DNA of 64,000 nucleotides, from positions 124,001-188,000 of the forward strand of contig JADZFU010000004.1 in NCBI GenBank assembly GCA_020854265.1, given 5' to 3'. Of the stretch, positions 24,443-32,275 are shown in pieces. The notes beneath the pieces are model-generated. The model was given only the letters and a program-made list of their open reading frames with translations. It searched no databases and was not told the origin of the DNA. Source of the DNA: Candidatus Uhrbacteria bacterium. Its GTDB lineage: Bacteria; Patescibacteriota; Patescibacteriia; 2-12-FULL-60-25. The position numbers and the translations under genes were made by a program. Every line of letters begins with the position of its first letter. Position 1 is the first letter of the stretch.

Positions 24443-25017
24443 AATCCTCGTTTATCCGCAGTTACTCCGACCCGGCCATGCTGCCAAAAGAAGGCTTGCC
24501 GCAAGTCGCTTTTTTGGGACGTTCGAATGCCGGAAAGTCCTCTCTCATCAATTCGCTGACGGATTCAAAAAACTTGGCACGGGTTAGCGCGACGCCCGGT
24601 TTGACGCGGCTGATAAATATCTTTGATGTTGCCGGCAAATTCCATCTGGTCGATCTCCCCGGATATGGATATGCAAAAATGTCCCGTATTGAGCGCGAGG
24701 GATTAACGGCCCTTATCCATGATTATTTGAGTACGTCCAAGCTTCTTCAATTGGCTGTCGTGATTGTGGATAGCCGTATCGGTCCGACAAAAGACGATCG
24801 AGAGCTCATCGACAGCCTGCATCAGGCGGATATCCCTTTTATCCTTGTTGCGAACAAAGTGGACAAGCTGTCTCGGACCGAGCTTTCACAGATCATGTCT
24901 ACCTTGCAGGTAAGCGTGCCTGGCGTTCCGATTGTTGCCCATTCATCCGTGACGGGCGCGGGGAGCGGAGAATTGTACGAAGAGATTGTCCGGTATCTGA
25001 GCGCTTCGAAGGCCTGA
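24439..25017 (+). CDS. engB: Ribosome biogenesis GTP-binding protein EngB
   Basis: 192 residues. This essential GTPase acts in large-subunit assembly. Motifs: G1 GRSNAGKSS (27-35), G2 TPGLTR, G3 DLPGYGYAK, G4 NKVD, and a G5-like AHSSVTGAG. Length fits the family. It starts inside the end of the DUF817 gene and is followed by a LigT-like gene after 10 bases. Confidence 0.96.
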   Translation: MKSSFIRSYSDPAMLPKEGLPQVAFLGRSNAGKSSLINSLTDSKNLARVSATPGLTRLINIFDVAGKFHLVDLPGYGYAKMSRIEREGLTALIHDYLSTSKLLQLAVVIVDSRIGPTKDDRELIDSLHQADIPFILVANKVDKLSRTELSQIMSTLQVSVPGVPIVAHSSVTGAGSGELYEEIVRYLSASKA

Positions 25018-25027
25018 TCCAATTTCC

Positions 25028-25573
25028 ATGCGATACTTTCTTGCCCATATTCTTTCCGGCGATGACGCCGAACGGATGCAGGAACTGCGTCGCGAGATCA
25101 GCAAGCGGTTTCATGTCCATGCGGCGCTTAAACTTCCGCCGCATATCACTCTGGTCCGTCCATTTGAAAGCGTGGCGATGCCGGATTTTATTTCCGATGC
25201 GATTGCTGATGCCGGAGATTTGCTTGAGCCGCAAACGATCGGGACACGCGGATTTGCCGCATTTGGCAATGCGGTTTGGTTTTTGGATCTCGAGCAGCGT
25301 AAGCGCTGGTTTGAGGTAAAGGCGGAGCTTGAGAAGCGGCTGCGCGTCACGATTGCGTGGATTCCGGAAGAGTATGATATTGACGTGCATTTTCATTTGA
25401 CGCTTGCGTATAAGGATGTCGAGCCGCAGACGCACGAATTGATCGGCCGCTTTTTACAAACCCAACCGATCCCGATCAAGCGCATCCAGTTTGAAAGTTA
25501 TTCGTTGTTGCAACATGACGGAATGCGCTGGCAGGAGATTGAACGATTTCCGCTCGGTCGAAGATCGCGGTAG
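25028..25573 (+). CDS. 2'-5' RNA ligase/cyclic phosphodiesterase family protein
   Basis: 181 residues. Two HxT motifs define the 2H phosphoesterase fold: PPHITLVRPF (about 38-47) and HFHLTLAYKD (about 118-127). Related bacterial proteins (LigT, ThpR) join or cut 2'-5' RNA bonds or open cyclic phosphates; the natural substrate is unclear. It lies in the rightward run after engB. Confidence 0.9.
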   Translation: MRYFLAHILSGDDAERMQELRREISKRFHVHAALKLPPHITLVRPFESVAMPDFISDAIADAGDLLEPQTIGTRGFAAFGNAVWFLDLEQRKRWFEVKAELEKRLRVTIAWIPEEYDIDVHFHLTLAYKDVEPQTHELIGRFLQTQPIPIKRIQFESYSLLQHDGMRWQEIERFPLGRRSR

Positions 25574-25582
25574 AATATCCGC

Positions 25583-26302
25583 ATGCCGCCAAACCCGTTT
25601 TCTTCAGCCGATCTTGGCCGAGAGCGTATGGAAGCGTCCCTTATCCATCTTGCACAAAAAAAGCGGATATTGTTTTTAACGACATCGACGCGCTGGGTAG
25701 GCCAGAACGGAGAAAAGCCTAAAAGTACTTTGCTTGCCGAGCGGATGGCAGACCGTTTAGGGCGTGAGCGGGTTACCATTATCGACGCAACCGCGCTCAA
25801 TATTTATCCTTGCGAAGGAAATGTTTCTACCGCAAAAGGAAATACATGCGGAGAGAAGGGGGCGCTCCTTGATGATAAAAATAAAAATCCCTCAGGCTGC
25901 CACCGCTGTTATGCCAGTATCAATAATCCTGATGACGAGCTTTGGAAAATCAGCAAGCCGCTTTTGGAGTCCGACGCGGTCATGTTTTTTGGATCCGTAC
26001 GCTGGGGCCAGATGAATTCCTTTTACCAAAAACTGATTGAGCGTTTGACTTGGCTCGAAAACCGCCATTCGACGCTTGGCGAAGATAATCTTTTGAAGAA
26101 TATTGATGCAGGACTTGTCGCGATCGGACATAATTGGCGCGGCGAAGATATTGTCCAAGTCCAAAAGTCGGTTTTGGGATATTTCGGATTCCAAACACCG
26201 AATGCGCTCTTTTGGAATTGGTCATACACCACGCCCGAAGACGAATCAAACCGTTCGTATCAAGATGCGTTTCGCGCGTTTGAACAAGCATTTCTTATTT
26301 AA
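25583..26302 (+). CDS. NAD(P)H-dependent FMN reductase/flavodoxin-like protein
   Basis: 239 residues. After about 26 N-terminal residues the flavodoxin-like fold begins (RILFLTTSTR, with the FMN phosphate loop TSTRWVGQNGEKPKST). A cysteine-rich loop (CEGNVSTAKGNTCG, then GCHRCYASINNPDDE) resembles the cysteine loops of iron-sulfur flavoproteins, but clear cluster spacing is not evident. FGSVRWGQMNSFYQKLIERL is the second FMN contact region. A TAGAAT box sits six bases before the ATG, which suggests a leaderless start. Confidence 0.85.
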   Translation: MPPNPFSSADLGRERMEASLIHLAQKKRILFLTTSTRWVGQNGEKPKSTLLAERMADRLGRERVTIIDATALNIYPCEGNVSTAKGNTCGEKGALLDDKNKNPSGCHRCYASINNPDDELWKISKPLLESDAVMFFGSVRWGQMNSFYQKLIERLTWLENRHSTLGEDNLLKNIDAGLVAIGHNWRGEDIVQVQKSVLGYFGFQTPNALFWNWSYTTPEDESNRSYQDAFRAFEQAFLI

Positions 26303-26308
26303 CCTTTT

Positions 26309-26608
26309 ATGCTATTCATTTACGAGTTCATTATTTTTATCCGCGAACAGGGTGTGGTAGGGCTTGCAATCGGCTTTATCCTCGGCAGTTCGATCGGAAA
26401 AGTCGTTTCATCTTTGGTTCAAGATATTATCCAGCCTGCGATCGGTTTACTGGTCGGTTCGACCGACGGTTTGAATGCATGGCAGCTTGGTCCGATCATG
26501 CTCGGGAATTTCCTGTCGTCGCTTATCGACTTTGTCATCATCGCGTTCCTTATCTTCATCACATTTAAAATCCTCCGTTTGGACAGGATGGAGAAAAAGA
26601 AATCTTAA
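26309..26608 (+). CDS. mscL: Large-conductance mechanosensitive channel
   Basis: 99 residues, short for MscL. The channel protects cells from osmotic downshock. The first helix region reads FIREQGVVGLAIGFILGSSI and SSLVQDIIQPAIGLLVG, the typical pore-lining TM1. TM2 is IDFVIIAFLIFITFKIL. The cytoplasmic C-terminal bundle is almost absent (RLDRMEKKKS). It starts six bases after the flavoprotein gene, and its stop overlaps the converging VIT1-like gene by four bases (TTAA). Confidence 0.9.
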   Translation: MLFIYEFIIFIREQGVVGLAIGFILGSSIGKVVSSLVQDIIQPAIGLLVGSTDGLNAWQLGPIMLGNFLSSLIDFVIIAFLIFITFKILRLDRMEKKKS

Positions 26609-27114
26609 CCGATTTTGAAGACAAGGCCGACGACGACTCCGGCAAGAATGGCCAAACCGCCAAGCAGAAACATGCGCATGCCCGTCCTGAACGGTTTGCC
26701 GTTAAAGCGCCTCGCGCTTATGTAGCCAAGCAAAAACAAGCCTCCTAGCGATCCGGCGATAGACATCGGGAGGGCTTCTGTACGTTCAAGGAATGCGTAT
26801 GGAACAAGCGGGATGAGGCCGGCAATGATGTATGAAAAAAACATGATGGCGCCTCCGGCAAATGATCTTGATTCAGAGGGTTTTTTTCGGCCTTCGTACT
26901 CTTCAATAGATTCTTCCGATAAAAGGCTGCCGACTCCCATGGAGAAGGCTTCCACGATTACGAGAATTGCTCCGGTTAAAAAAATCGTGGCGCGCGGTAC
27001 ATCAGCAGCGGCGATACCGGCCAATAACCCGACGGTCGATACAAGGCTGTCCTCGACTCCGAATACGAAATTCCGAAGAAAAACAATTTTTGATTTTTTT
27101 GTAATGGACGGCAT
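26605..27114 (-). CDS. VIT1/CCC1-family transporter
   Basis: 169 residues, leftward. The family transports Fe2+ or Mn2+ across membranes. Seen: FVFGVEDSLVSTVGLLAGIA (TM1 with the conserved Asp) and EAFSMGVGSLLSEES (TM2 with the Met/Glu metal path). Three further hydrophobic segments follow. The long cytoplasmic ferritin-like loop of plant VIT1 is reduced to about 20 residues. The stop overlaps mscL. glyA lies 12 bases upstream on the same strand. Confidence 0.88.
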   Translation of the reverse strand: MPSITKKSKIVFLRNFVFGVEDSLVSTVGLLAGIAAADVPRATIFLTGAILVIVEAFSMGVGSLLSEESIEEYEGRKKPSESRSFAGGAIMFFSYIIAGLIPLVPYAFLERTEALPMSIAGSLGGLFLLGYISARRFNGKPFRTGMRMFLLGGLAILAGVVVGLVFKIG

Positions 27115-27126
27115 GCGGATAGTGTA

Positions 27127-28356
27127 TCACGGCTTTTGGTACGGGAGCGGGTGAGCGCGGCTGAGCTGCAAGACGAGCTGTTTTGCTTTATGAAGGGAGT
27201 CTGCCGAGCCTTTTGAAGACAGGATATCCAAAATGGCCACCGCGAGACTTCGTGATTCCTCGGCGTTTATCCCGCGTGTCGTGATTGCAGGCGTTCCTAT
27301 GCGCACTCCTGACGGATCCATCGGGGTGCCGGTATCAAACGGGATCATGTTTTTATTCACGTAGATTCCAACCGTATCCAGCAATTTTTCCGCTTCGTTC
27401 CCGCGCATTCCGTATCGGCTTACATCAATCATCATGAGATGATTATCCGTATGAATGCCAAATACCCGCGCCATAGCCTTGGCGTTTTCAAGAACGCGGG
27501 TTTGGTATTCGATGAAATCCGGTTGGAGCGCTTCAAAAAACGCGACAGCCTTCGCGGCAATAACATTGTCGAGCGGACCGCCCTGGATACCGGGAAATAC
27601 AGCGCTATCTATTTTTTTTGCCCATTCTTGTTTGCATAAAATTAATCCGCCACGCGGACCGCGAAGCGTTTTATGCGTCGTGGCAGTAACGATATCTGCA
27701 TGCGGGAAGGGATTCGGATGCAGCTTTGCTGCCACTAAACCTGCAATATGCGCCATATCAACCATTAATACAGCGCCGATTTCTTTGGCGATTTTTCCGA
27801 ATGATTCGAAATCAAGAGCGTACGGATATGCGGAAAATCCGGCAATGATCATTTGCGGATTGTATTGCCGAGCCAAGCGCGCGACTTCATCCATGCTTAT
27901 TAGCCCGGAATTTTTTTCTATGCCGTAGTGTACAAAGCGGTAGAGTTTGCCGGAGTAATTGACAGGAGAGCCGTGCGTCAGGTGGCCGCCATGCGACAAA
28001 TCCATGGCGAGGATGGTGTCTCCCGGTTTTACCGCAGCGAGAAATGCCGCCTGATTGGCCTGCGAACCGGAGTGCGGCTGGACATTTGCATGAGCGGCTC
28101 CGAAGAGCTTTTTGGCCCGTTCGATGGCAAGGCTTTCGATTTTATCAATGAATTCGTTGCCGCCGTAATATCGTTTGGAAAAATACCCTTCGGAATACTT
28201 GTTTACGAGCGGCGATCCCAATGCTTCGATGACCGCAGGGGATGCGTAATTTTCCGAGGCGATCAATTCCAGTCCGTCTTGCTGACGTTTGATTTCTTCG
28301 CCGAGGTATCCGGCCGTTTCCGGGTCGGTTTTTCGCAGGTGTTCGTACATGGCCAC
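27127..28356 (-). CDS. glyA: Serine hydroxymethyltransferase
   Basis: 409 residues, leftward. This PLP enzyme interconverts serine and glycine and loads one-carbon units on tetrahydrofolate. Marks: [47 protein letters not shown], and the PLP lysine K229 in [14 protein letters not shown]. The ATG at 28356 gives MAMYEHL; the second ATG two codons later is as likely. Length fits the family. The VIT1-like gene follows 12 bases downstream. Confidence 0.97.
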   Translation of the reverse strand: MAMYEHLRKTDPETAGYLGEEIKRQQDGLELIASENYASPAVIEALGSPLVNKYSEGYFSKRYYGGNEFIDKIESLAIERAKKLFGAAHANVQPHSGSQANQAAFLAAVKPGDTILAMDLSHGGHLTHGSPVNYSGKLYRFVHYGIEKNSGLISMDEVARLARQYNPQMIIAGFSAYPYALDFESFGKIAKEIGAVLMVDMAHIAGLVAAKLHPNPFPHADIVTATTHKTLRGPRGGLILCKQEWAKKIDSAVFPGIQGGPLDNVIAAKAVAFFEALQPDFIEYQTRVLENAKAMARVFGIHTDNHLMMIDVSRYGMRGNEAEKLLDTVGIYVNKNMIPFDTGTPMDPSGVRIGTPAITTRGINAEESRSLAVAILDILSSKGSADSLHKAKQLVLQLSRAHPLPYQKP

Positions 28357-28360
28357 AGCC

Positions 28361-28389
28361 TAGACAAAATCGACGTTTTCTGCTAGGTT
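28361..28389 (+). promoter_or_regulatory. Promoter of the solitary gene at 28409
   Basis: TAGACA (28361-28366), 17 bases, TAGGTT (28384-28389). The -10 box matches the one at 3399. A GGAGG ribosome-binding site follows at 28400-28404. Confidence 0.6.
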
Positions 28390-28408
28390 GGGCGGGCTCG
28401 GAGGTATC

Positions 28409-28810
28409 ATGTCAAACAGCAACGGACATGCGGAGAAGACGCGTGCCGTGAAACTGATCGAGCATTTCAAGTCAAGAGGAACGGGTACTCTTCCGTCCAA
28501 TACCTTCCGCATCATCCTCATGGCAATGGGGAAGGTGTATCGGAACGTGGACCACAATATCGTCGACCACCCCACACGCGAGGTCCTGACTGTCGCGAAG
28601 GAAGTCGACGGCGTGAGCGAGCGAGAGCTCCTCGAGGCCATGATCACGGTGTTCGGTCTGGGTATCCCGATCGTCTATCCGGACCAGTTCAATCCCATTT
28701 TGATTCTCGCTCCCGACGGGAGCGAGCTGTGGAGCAGGCCCGCTCCCGAAAAGAAGGATGCTCCCGTCCTTCCGCCGCCGGCCGAGTCGGCCGAGTCGGC
28801 CGAACCCTGA
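28409..28810 (+). CDS. Unknown small protein, solitary gene
   Basis: 133 residues from the ATG at 28409, five bases after a GGAGG; a TTG at 28388 overlaps the -10 box and is rejected. The first 100 residues look helical and soluble (KTRAVKLIEHFKSRGTG; REVLTVAKEVDGVSERELLE). The tail is Pro/Ala/Glu-rich with an AESAESAE repeat. The family is not recognised. Third codon positions are GC-rich compared with glyA and murC. Promoter, ribosome-binding site and terminator are all its own, as for 3437 and 31338. Confidence 0.8.
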   Translation: MSNSNGHAEKTRAVKLIEHFKSRGTGTLPSNTFRIILMAMGKVYRNVDHNIVDHPTREVLTVAKEVDGVSERELLEAMITVFGLGIPIVYPDQFNPILILAPDGSELWSRPAPEKKDAPVLPPPAESAESAEP

Positions 28811-28816
28811 ACCTGA

Positions 28817-28856
28817 CCCCCGTAATTTCTAGCGACAGCTGGATTACGGGGGTTTT
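28817..28856 (+). terminator. Terminator after the 28409 gene
   Basis: A 10-bp stem CCCCCGTAAT (28817-28826) with ATTACGGGGG (28843-28852), a 16-base loop, then TTTT. Confidence 0.85.
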
Positions 28857-28881
28857 CTAATTCAGCCGGCTAGCGTAGCCT

Positions 28882-30300
28882 ATGTCCATGCAGATCGAGT
28901 CGCTTCGCCAGGTGCATTTCACCGGAATCGGCGGTATCAATATGTCGGGTGTTGCCAAGCTCTTGGTACGTGCCGGTGTGCGTGTCAGCGGATCTGATGC
29001 GGCGCGTTCCGAGGCGACTAAAGAGCTGGAAGCGTTGGGCGTGCCGGTTTCCATCGGTCATGATGCCAAGCATGTGCCTGCGGATTGCGATCTTTTGATT
29101 TATTCGTCGGCCGTCCCAGAAAAAAACCCGGAACGTCTCGAAGCACGTACGCGCGGCATCCGTGAGCTTACAAATTTTGAATTCCTCGGCCATTGGACGG
29201 CCGGCAAACGCACGGTTCTCGTAACCGGAACGCACGGAAAAAGCACGACAACCAGCTTAGCCGGACTTTTATTTGTCGCGGCACACCAAGATCCGACGGT
29301 TATCGTCGGCAGCCGCGTCCCCGGATTTCCCGATGGAAATGTTCGTTTCGGAAATTCCGACCTTGTCGTGATCGAGGGCGACGAATATGCCAAGCATTTT
29401 TTAGAGTTTCGTCCGTCGGCCGTCATCTTGAACAATATCGAGCTCGATCATACCGATATTTTTCCTGATCTCGCGGCGATCATGGATGCGTTCCACGAGA
29501 TGCTGGACCGTGTCGTTGACGGCGGGCTCGTTATTGCGAATGCCGATGATCCGAATGTCCAAACCCTTATCGGACGTGCCCGGGGAAGTTTGGACGAGCG
29601 GGGGATACGCATCCGGACATTCGGATTCGGTTCGCATGCGAATTACCAAATCAAAGACCATTTGTCTCGAACAGGCGAGCAGGTGTTCGCGCTTCGCGAT
29701 GAACAGGGTAAAACCGTACGATTCCGTTTGCATGTCCCTGGCAGAATGAATGTCATGAATGCTGCAGCCGCAGCTGCGTTATGCGCTTCGACCGGTTTAT
29801 TGCTACAGGAGCTGGTAGAATCGGTTGCAGAATTCAATGGGATTTGGCGACGATTTGAAAAAATTTCGGATAAAAACGGAATCATCGTTGTTTCAGATTA
29901 CGGACATCATCCCACGGCGGTTGCAGCAACACTTGAAGCAGCAAAATCGTTCTACCAAGGCAAGCGCATCGTGCTTGCGTTTCAACCGCATCACCGTAAT
30001 CGCACCAAACACTTGTTTGATGCGTTTGTTCCAAGTTTTGATCGAGCGGACGCTTTGCTTTTGGTGGAGATTTACGATGTTGCCGGACGCGATAATGCAG
30101 AGGATACCGATATCTCGTCACGCGATTTACAGGATGCAATCGTACGGCGCGATTCGGAGCGGGCAGTGTCGCGCTCGGTCGAGTACGCGCCAAATCCCGA
30201 TGAAGCTTTAGCTGTTTTAAAACGCTGGGCGCGTGAAGGAGATGTCGTCATCGTGATGGGAGCGGGGGACGTCTATCAGATAGCAAATAAAATTATATGA
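28882..30300 (+). CDS. murC: UDP-N-acetylmuramate-L-alanine ligase
   Basis: 472 residues. MurC adds L-Ala to UDP-MurNAc, the first step in building the peptidoglycan stem peptide. The N-terminal domain carries VHFTGIGGINMSGVA; the ATP loop is GTHGKST (116-122). Also seen are the NNIELDHTDIF segment, the ATP-contact HHPT in YGHHPTAVAAT, and AFQPHHRNRT. Tagged TAGCGT five bases before the ATG, no Shine-Dalgarno. murB overlaps its stop by four bases. Confidence 0.97.
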   Translation: MSMQIESLRQVHFTGIGGINMSGVAKLLVRAGVRVSGSDAARSEATKELEALGVPVSIGHDAKHVPADCDLLIYSSAVPEKNPERLEARTRGIRELTNFEFLGHWTAGKRTVLVTGTHGKSTTTSLAGLLFVAAHQDPTVIVGSRVPGFPDGNVRFGNSDLVVIEGDEYAKHFLEFRPSAVILNNIELDHTDIFPDLAAIMDAFHEMLDRVVDGGLVIANADDPNVQTLIGRARGSLDERGIRIRTFGFGSHANYQIKDHLSRTGEQVFALRDEQGKTVRFRLHVPGRMNVMNAAAAAALCASTGLLLQELVESVAEFNGIWRRFEKISDKNGIIVVSDYGHHPTAVAATLEAAKSFYQGKRIVLAFQPHHRNRTKHLFDAFVPSFDRADALLLVEIYDVAGRDNAEDTDISSRDLQDAIVRRDSERAVSRSVEYAPNPDEALAVLKRWAREGDVVIVMGAGDVYQIANKII

Positions 30301-31280
30301 TGCCGCTAACGGAAGAAAAAATTGCCGCGTATCTCGAACGTGTTCCCGTGTGCGTGCGGAATGAATCAATGGCCAAGCGTACGAGTTTTCGAGTTGGCGG
30401 CTTAGCAAAACTTCATGTGACGGCTCCGACATCGGAGGCGCTTGTGGCAGCGATATCATCCGCCTTGGATTTGGATATCCCATTTTATGTCTATGGAGGC
30501 GGTTCCAATTTGCTTGTTTCCGATGACGGTTATGAGGGAGTCATGATACAAGCGGCCAATCGCGGCATTACCGTCGAGGAAAATACGGTGCATGCCGAGT
30601 CGGGAGCCATCACCGGGATGGTCGCACGTACCTCGGTTGACAAAGGACTTACGGGATTTGAGTGGGCTGTCGGAGTGCCGGGAACAATCGGCGGAGCTGT
30701 ATATGGAAATGCAGGCTGTTACGGCGGCGAAATGAAAGACGCGATAGAAACCGTCGAAGTCTACGATTACAATTTGAATATTCGAAAGTCGTTTTCAAAT
30801 GGCGAATGCGGTTTTGGATATCGGGAGAGCATGTTCAAACACCGGCCATTCCTGATCTTATCCTGCGTACTGAGACTCGCGGAGTCAGCTGATCCGGCAA
30901 AGGGGAAGGAGCGGATGGATGAGATTATGCGGATGCGAAAAGAGAAGCAGCCGCTTGAATCCTCAAGCGCCGGATGCGCATTCAAGAATTTCGAATTTGA
31001 CGACGAGTCGGCGCTCGATATTTTGAAACGCTCGGTCGAAGTGCCGGAATCGATGTTAAAAAATAAATCGATTAGCGCTGGTTGGTTGATTGATCATGCG
31101 GGAATGATGGGGCAATCCGTCGGCGACGCGCAGGTAAGTACCAAACATGGAAATTTTTTTCTCAATACGGGAAAAGCGACAGCATCGGAAATCCTTGCCC
31201 TTATTTCGCGCGTCAAAATGAAGGTTCGGGACGAGTTTGGAATCGAGCTCCAAGAGGAGGTGCAATACGTCGGATTTTAA
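30297..31280 (+). CDS. murB: UDP-N-acetylenolpyruvoylglucosamine reductase
   Basis: 327 residues. This FAD enzyme makes UDP-MurNAc, the substrate of MurC just upstream; the ATGA overlap couples the two. FAD-binding text: YVYGGGSNLLVSDDGY and GVPGTIGGAVYGNAGCYGGE. The active-site Ser is in SSAGCAFKN (about residue 222), the mark of type I-like MurB. The C-terminal Glu is in GIELQEEV. Two adjacent ATGs at the start (30297 and 30300) are both possible. Confidence 0.96.
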   Translation: MMPLTEEKIAAYLERVPVCVRNESMAKRTSFRVGGLAKLHVTAPTSEALVAAISSALDLDIPFYVYGGGSNLLVSDDGYEGVMIQAANRGITVEENTVHAESGAITGMVARTSVDKGLTGFEWAVGVPGTIGGAVYGNAGCYGGEMKDAIETVEVYDYNLNIRKSFSNGECGFGYRESMFKHRPFLILSCVLRLAESADPAKGKERMDEIMRMRKEKQPLESSSAGCAFKNFEFDDESALDILKRSVEVPESMLKNKSISAGWLIDHAGMMGQSVGDAQVSTKHGNFFLNTGKATASEILALISRVKMKVRDEFGIELQEEVQYVGF

Positions 31281-31284
31281 TTTA

Positions 31285-31313
31285 TTGACACATTTCAATA
31301 GATACTGTAAGTC
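31285..31313 (+). promoter_or_regulatory. Promoter of the alpha-CTD-like gene
   Basis: TTGACA (31285-31290) right after the murB stop, 17 bases, then TAAGTC (31308-31313) preceded by TG. The -10 box is weak. GGAGGG lies nine bases before the ATG at 31338. Confidence 0.45.
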
Positions 31314-31337
31314 GAAATAGGAAGTTAGGAGGGATAG

Positions 31338-31814
31338 ATGACTGATCAAGCATGGGTTGATGTCTCTGTTCTTCAGGAGCTCGATCTCTGCCATGCGAAG
31401 ATTCGCGAGCTGGTATCAGCAGGCAAGGTCCCGCCTGTGCTCGCGATGCAGTGCTATCGAACCTTGCTCCTTGGTTTTGAACGCACAATCGCAAACACCG
31501 AGAGCATGGCAATGCTTTTCGTGAATACGACAGACACGAAAGGTGTAAGGGCTAACATGCAGACCCTGTGCAAGCATCGTGGAATCTGGCTGCTCGAAAA
31601 CATCGAATTCAGCGTCCGCGCGTCGAATGGTTTATACAGGGCTGGGATCCGAAACTTGTACCAGCTTGTTACTCTTACAGAGGCCGAGCTTCTTCGGAAG
31701 AAAAATTTCGGCAAAAGGACTCTCGACGAGGTTCGTAATTTTCTACAGAAATACGAATTGAGACTAGGCATGACGGATCAGCAGATCGTCGGATGGTGTT
31801 TGCAACAGAAGTAG
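31338..31814 (+). CDS. Free-standing RNA polymerase alpha-CTD-like protein
   Basis: 158 residues. Residues 85-145 match the C-terminal domain of the RNA polymerase alpha subunit: LLENIEFSVRASNGLYRAGI, LYQLVTLTEAELL, NFGKRTLDEVRNFL and LRLGM. That domain binds UP elements and activators. Here it lacks the alpha N-terminal assembly domain and is joined instead to an unknown helical domain (1-84). It has its own promoter, Shine-Dalgarno and terminator. It may act as a DNA-binding regulator or compete with the true alpha CTD; this is inference. GC-rich codons resemble the other solitary genes. Confidence 0.82.
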   Translation: MTDQAWVDVSVLQELDLCHAKIRELVSAGKVPPVLAMQCYRTLLLGFERTIANTESMAMLFVNTTDTKGVRANMQTLCKHRGIWLLENIEFSVRASNGLYRAGIRNLYQLVTLTEAELLRKKNFGKRTLDEVRNFLQKYELRLGMTDQQIVGWCLQQK

Positions 31815-31833
31815 CTAGTTCTCGCTACTTGAT

Positions 31834-31870
31834 ACACGTCGCCCTCGCTTGGAGCGACGTGTTTGTTTTT
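31834..31870 (+). terminator. Terminator after the alpha-CTD-like gene
   Basis: A 9-bp stem ACACGTCGC (31834-31842) with GCGACGTGT (31854-31862), an 11-base loop and a T-rich run. The T run also supplies the -35 box of hpf. Confidence 0.8.
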
Positions 31871-31891
31871 GGGCCTATCGCTTGCTAGGCT
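31863..31891 (+). promoter_or_regulatory. Promoter of hpf, nested in the terminator
   Basis: TTGTTT (31863-31868) in the terminator T run, 17 bases, TAGGCT (31886-31891). The ATG of hpf follows after eight bases, so the mRNA has almost no leader. Confidence 0.5.
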
Positions 31892-31899
31892 TGAATTGT

Positions 31900-32205
31900 A
31901 TGACTATCAATATCAATACGCGGAGCATGGAGCTTACGCCAGCTATCAAACAATACGTTGAAGAAAAGATGCAGTCCCTCGAAAAATACCTTGATTCTAT
32001 CCGCCACATAGATGTGGAAGTCGGTTTGGCGAATGGCCATCATAACAAAGGCGATATTTACGAATGTAAAGCCAATGTTCAGGTCGGCGGCGAAACATTC
32101 TTGGTCGAGCGTGATGCAGAAGACCTCTACAAGGCTATCGACAAAGTTAAGGATCATTTGCGTGAATCACTTACCCAGTGGAAAAAGAAGATGGAAGAGC
32201 GCTAA
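31900..32205 (+). CDS. hpf: Ribosome hibernation promoting factor (short form)
   Basis: 101 residues from the ATG at 31900; the frame open from 31849 would include the promoter. It is a short HPF/YfiA-type protein: INTRSMELTPAIKQYVEEKM, LEKYLDSIRHIDVEVGL, then YECKANVQVGGETFLVERDA and DLYKAIDKVKDHLRESL. It binds the decoding centre of idle 30S subunits. The long C-terminal dimerisation domain is absent. In many bacteria hpf lies beside secA, as here. Confidence 0.93.
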   Translation: MTININTRSMELTPAIKQYVEEKMQSLEKYLDSIRHIDVEVGLANGHHNKGDIYECKANVQVGGETFLVERDAEDLYKAIDKVKDHLRESLTQWKKKMEER

Positions 32206-32225
32206 AATTAGCCTAATTTACGCAC

Positions 32226-32255
32226 AAAAAGACGCCTTGTACATGGCGTCTTTTT
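32226..32255. terminator. Terminator between hpf and secA
   Basis: A perfect 11-bp stem AAAAAGACGCC (32226-32236) with GGCGTCTTTTT (32245-32255) and an eight-base loop. The loop contains the -35 box of secA. Confidence 0.85.
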
Positions 32256-32265
32256 GGGCTAAGAT
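32237..32265 (+). promoter_or_regulatory. Promoter of secA inside the hpf terminator
   Basis: TTGTAC (32237-32242) is in the loop of the terminator hairpin, the 17-base spacer runs through its 3' arm, and TAAGAT is at 32260-32265. The secA ATG follows after ten bases. Confidence 0.55.
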
Positions 32266-32275
32266 CGGCCAAACT

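Noticed and set aside
28780-28806. Short direct repeat GCCGAGTCG
   Set aside because: It encodes the AES repeats at the end of the 28409 protein and is too short for a repeat element.
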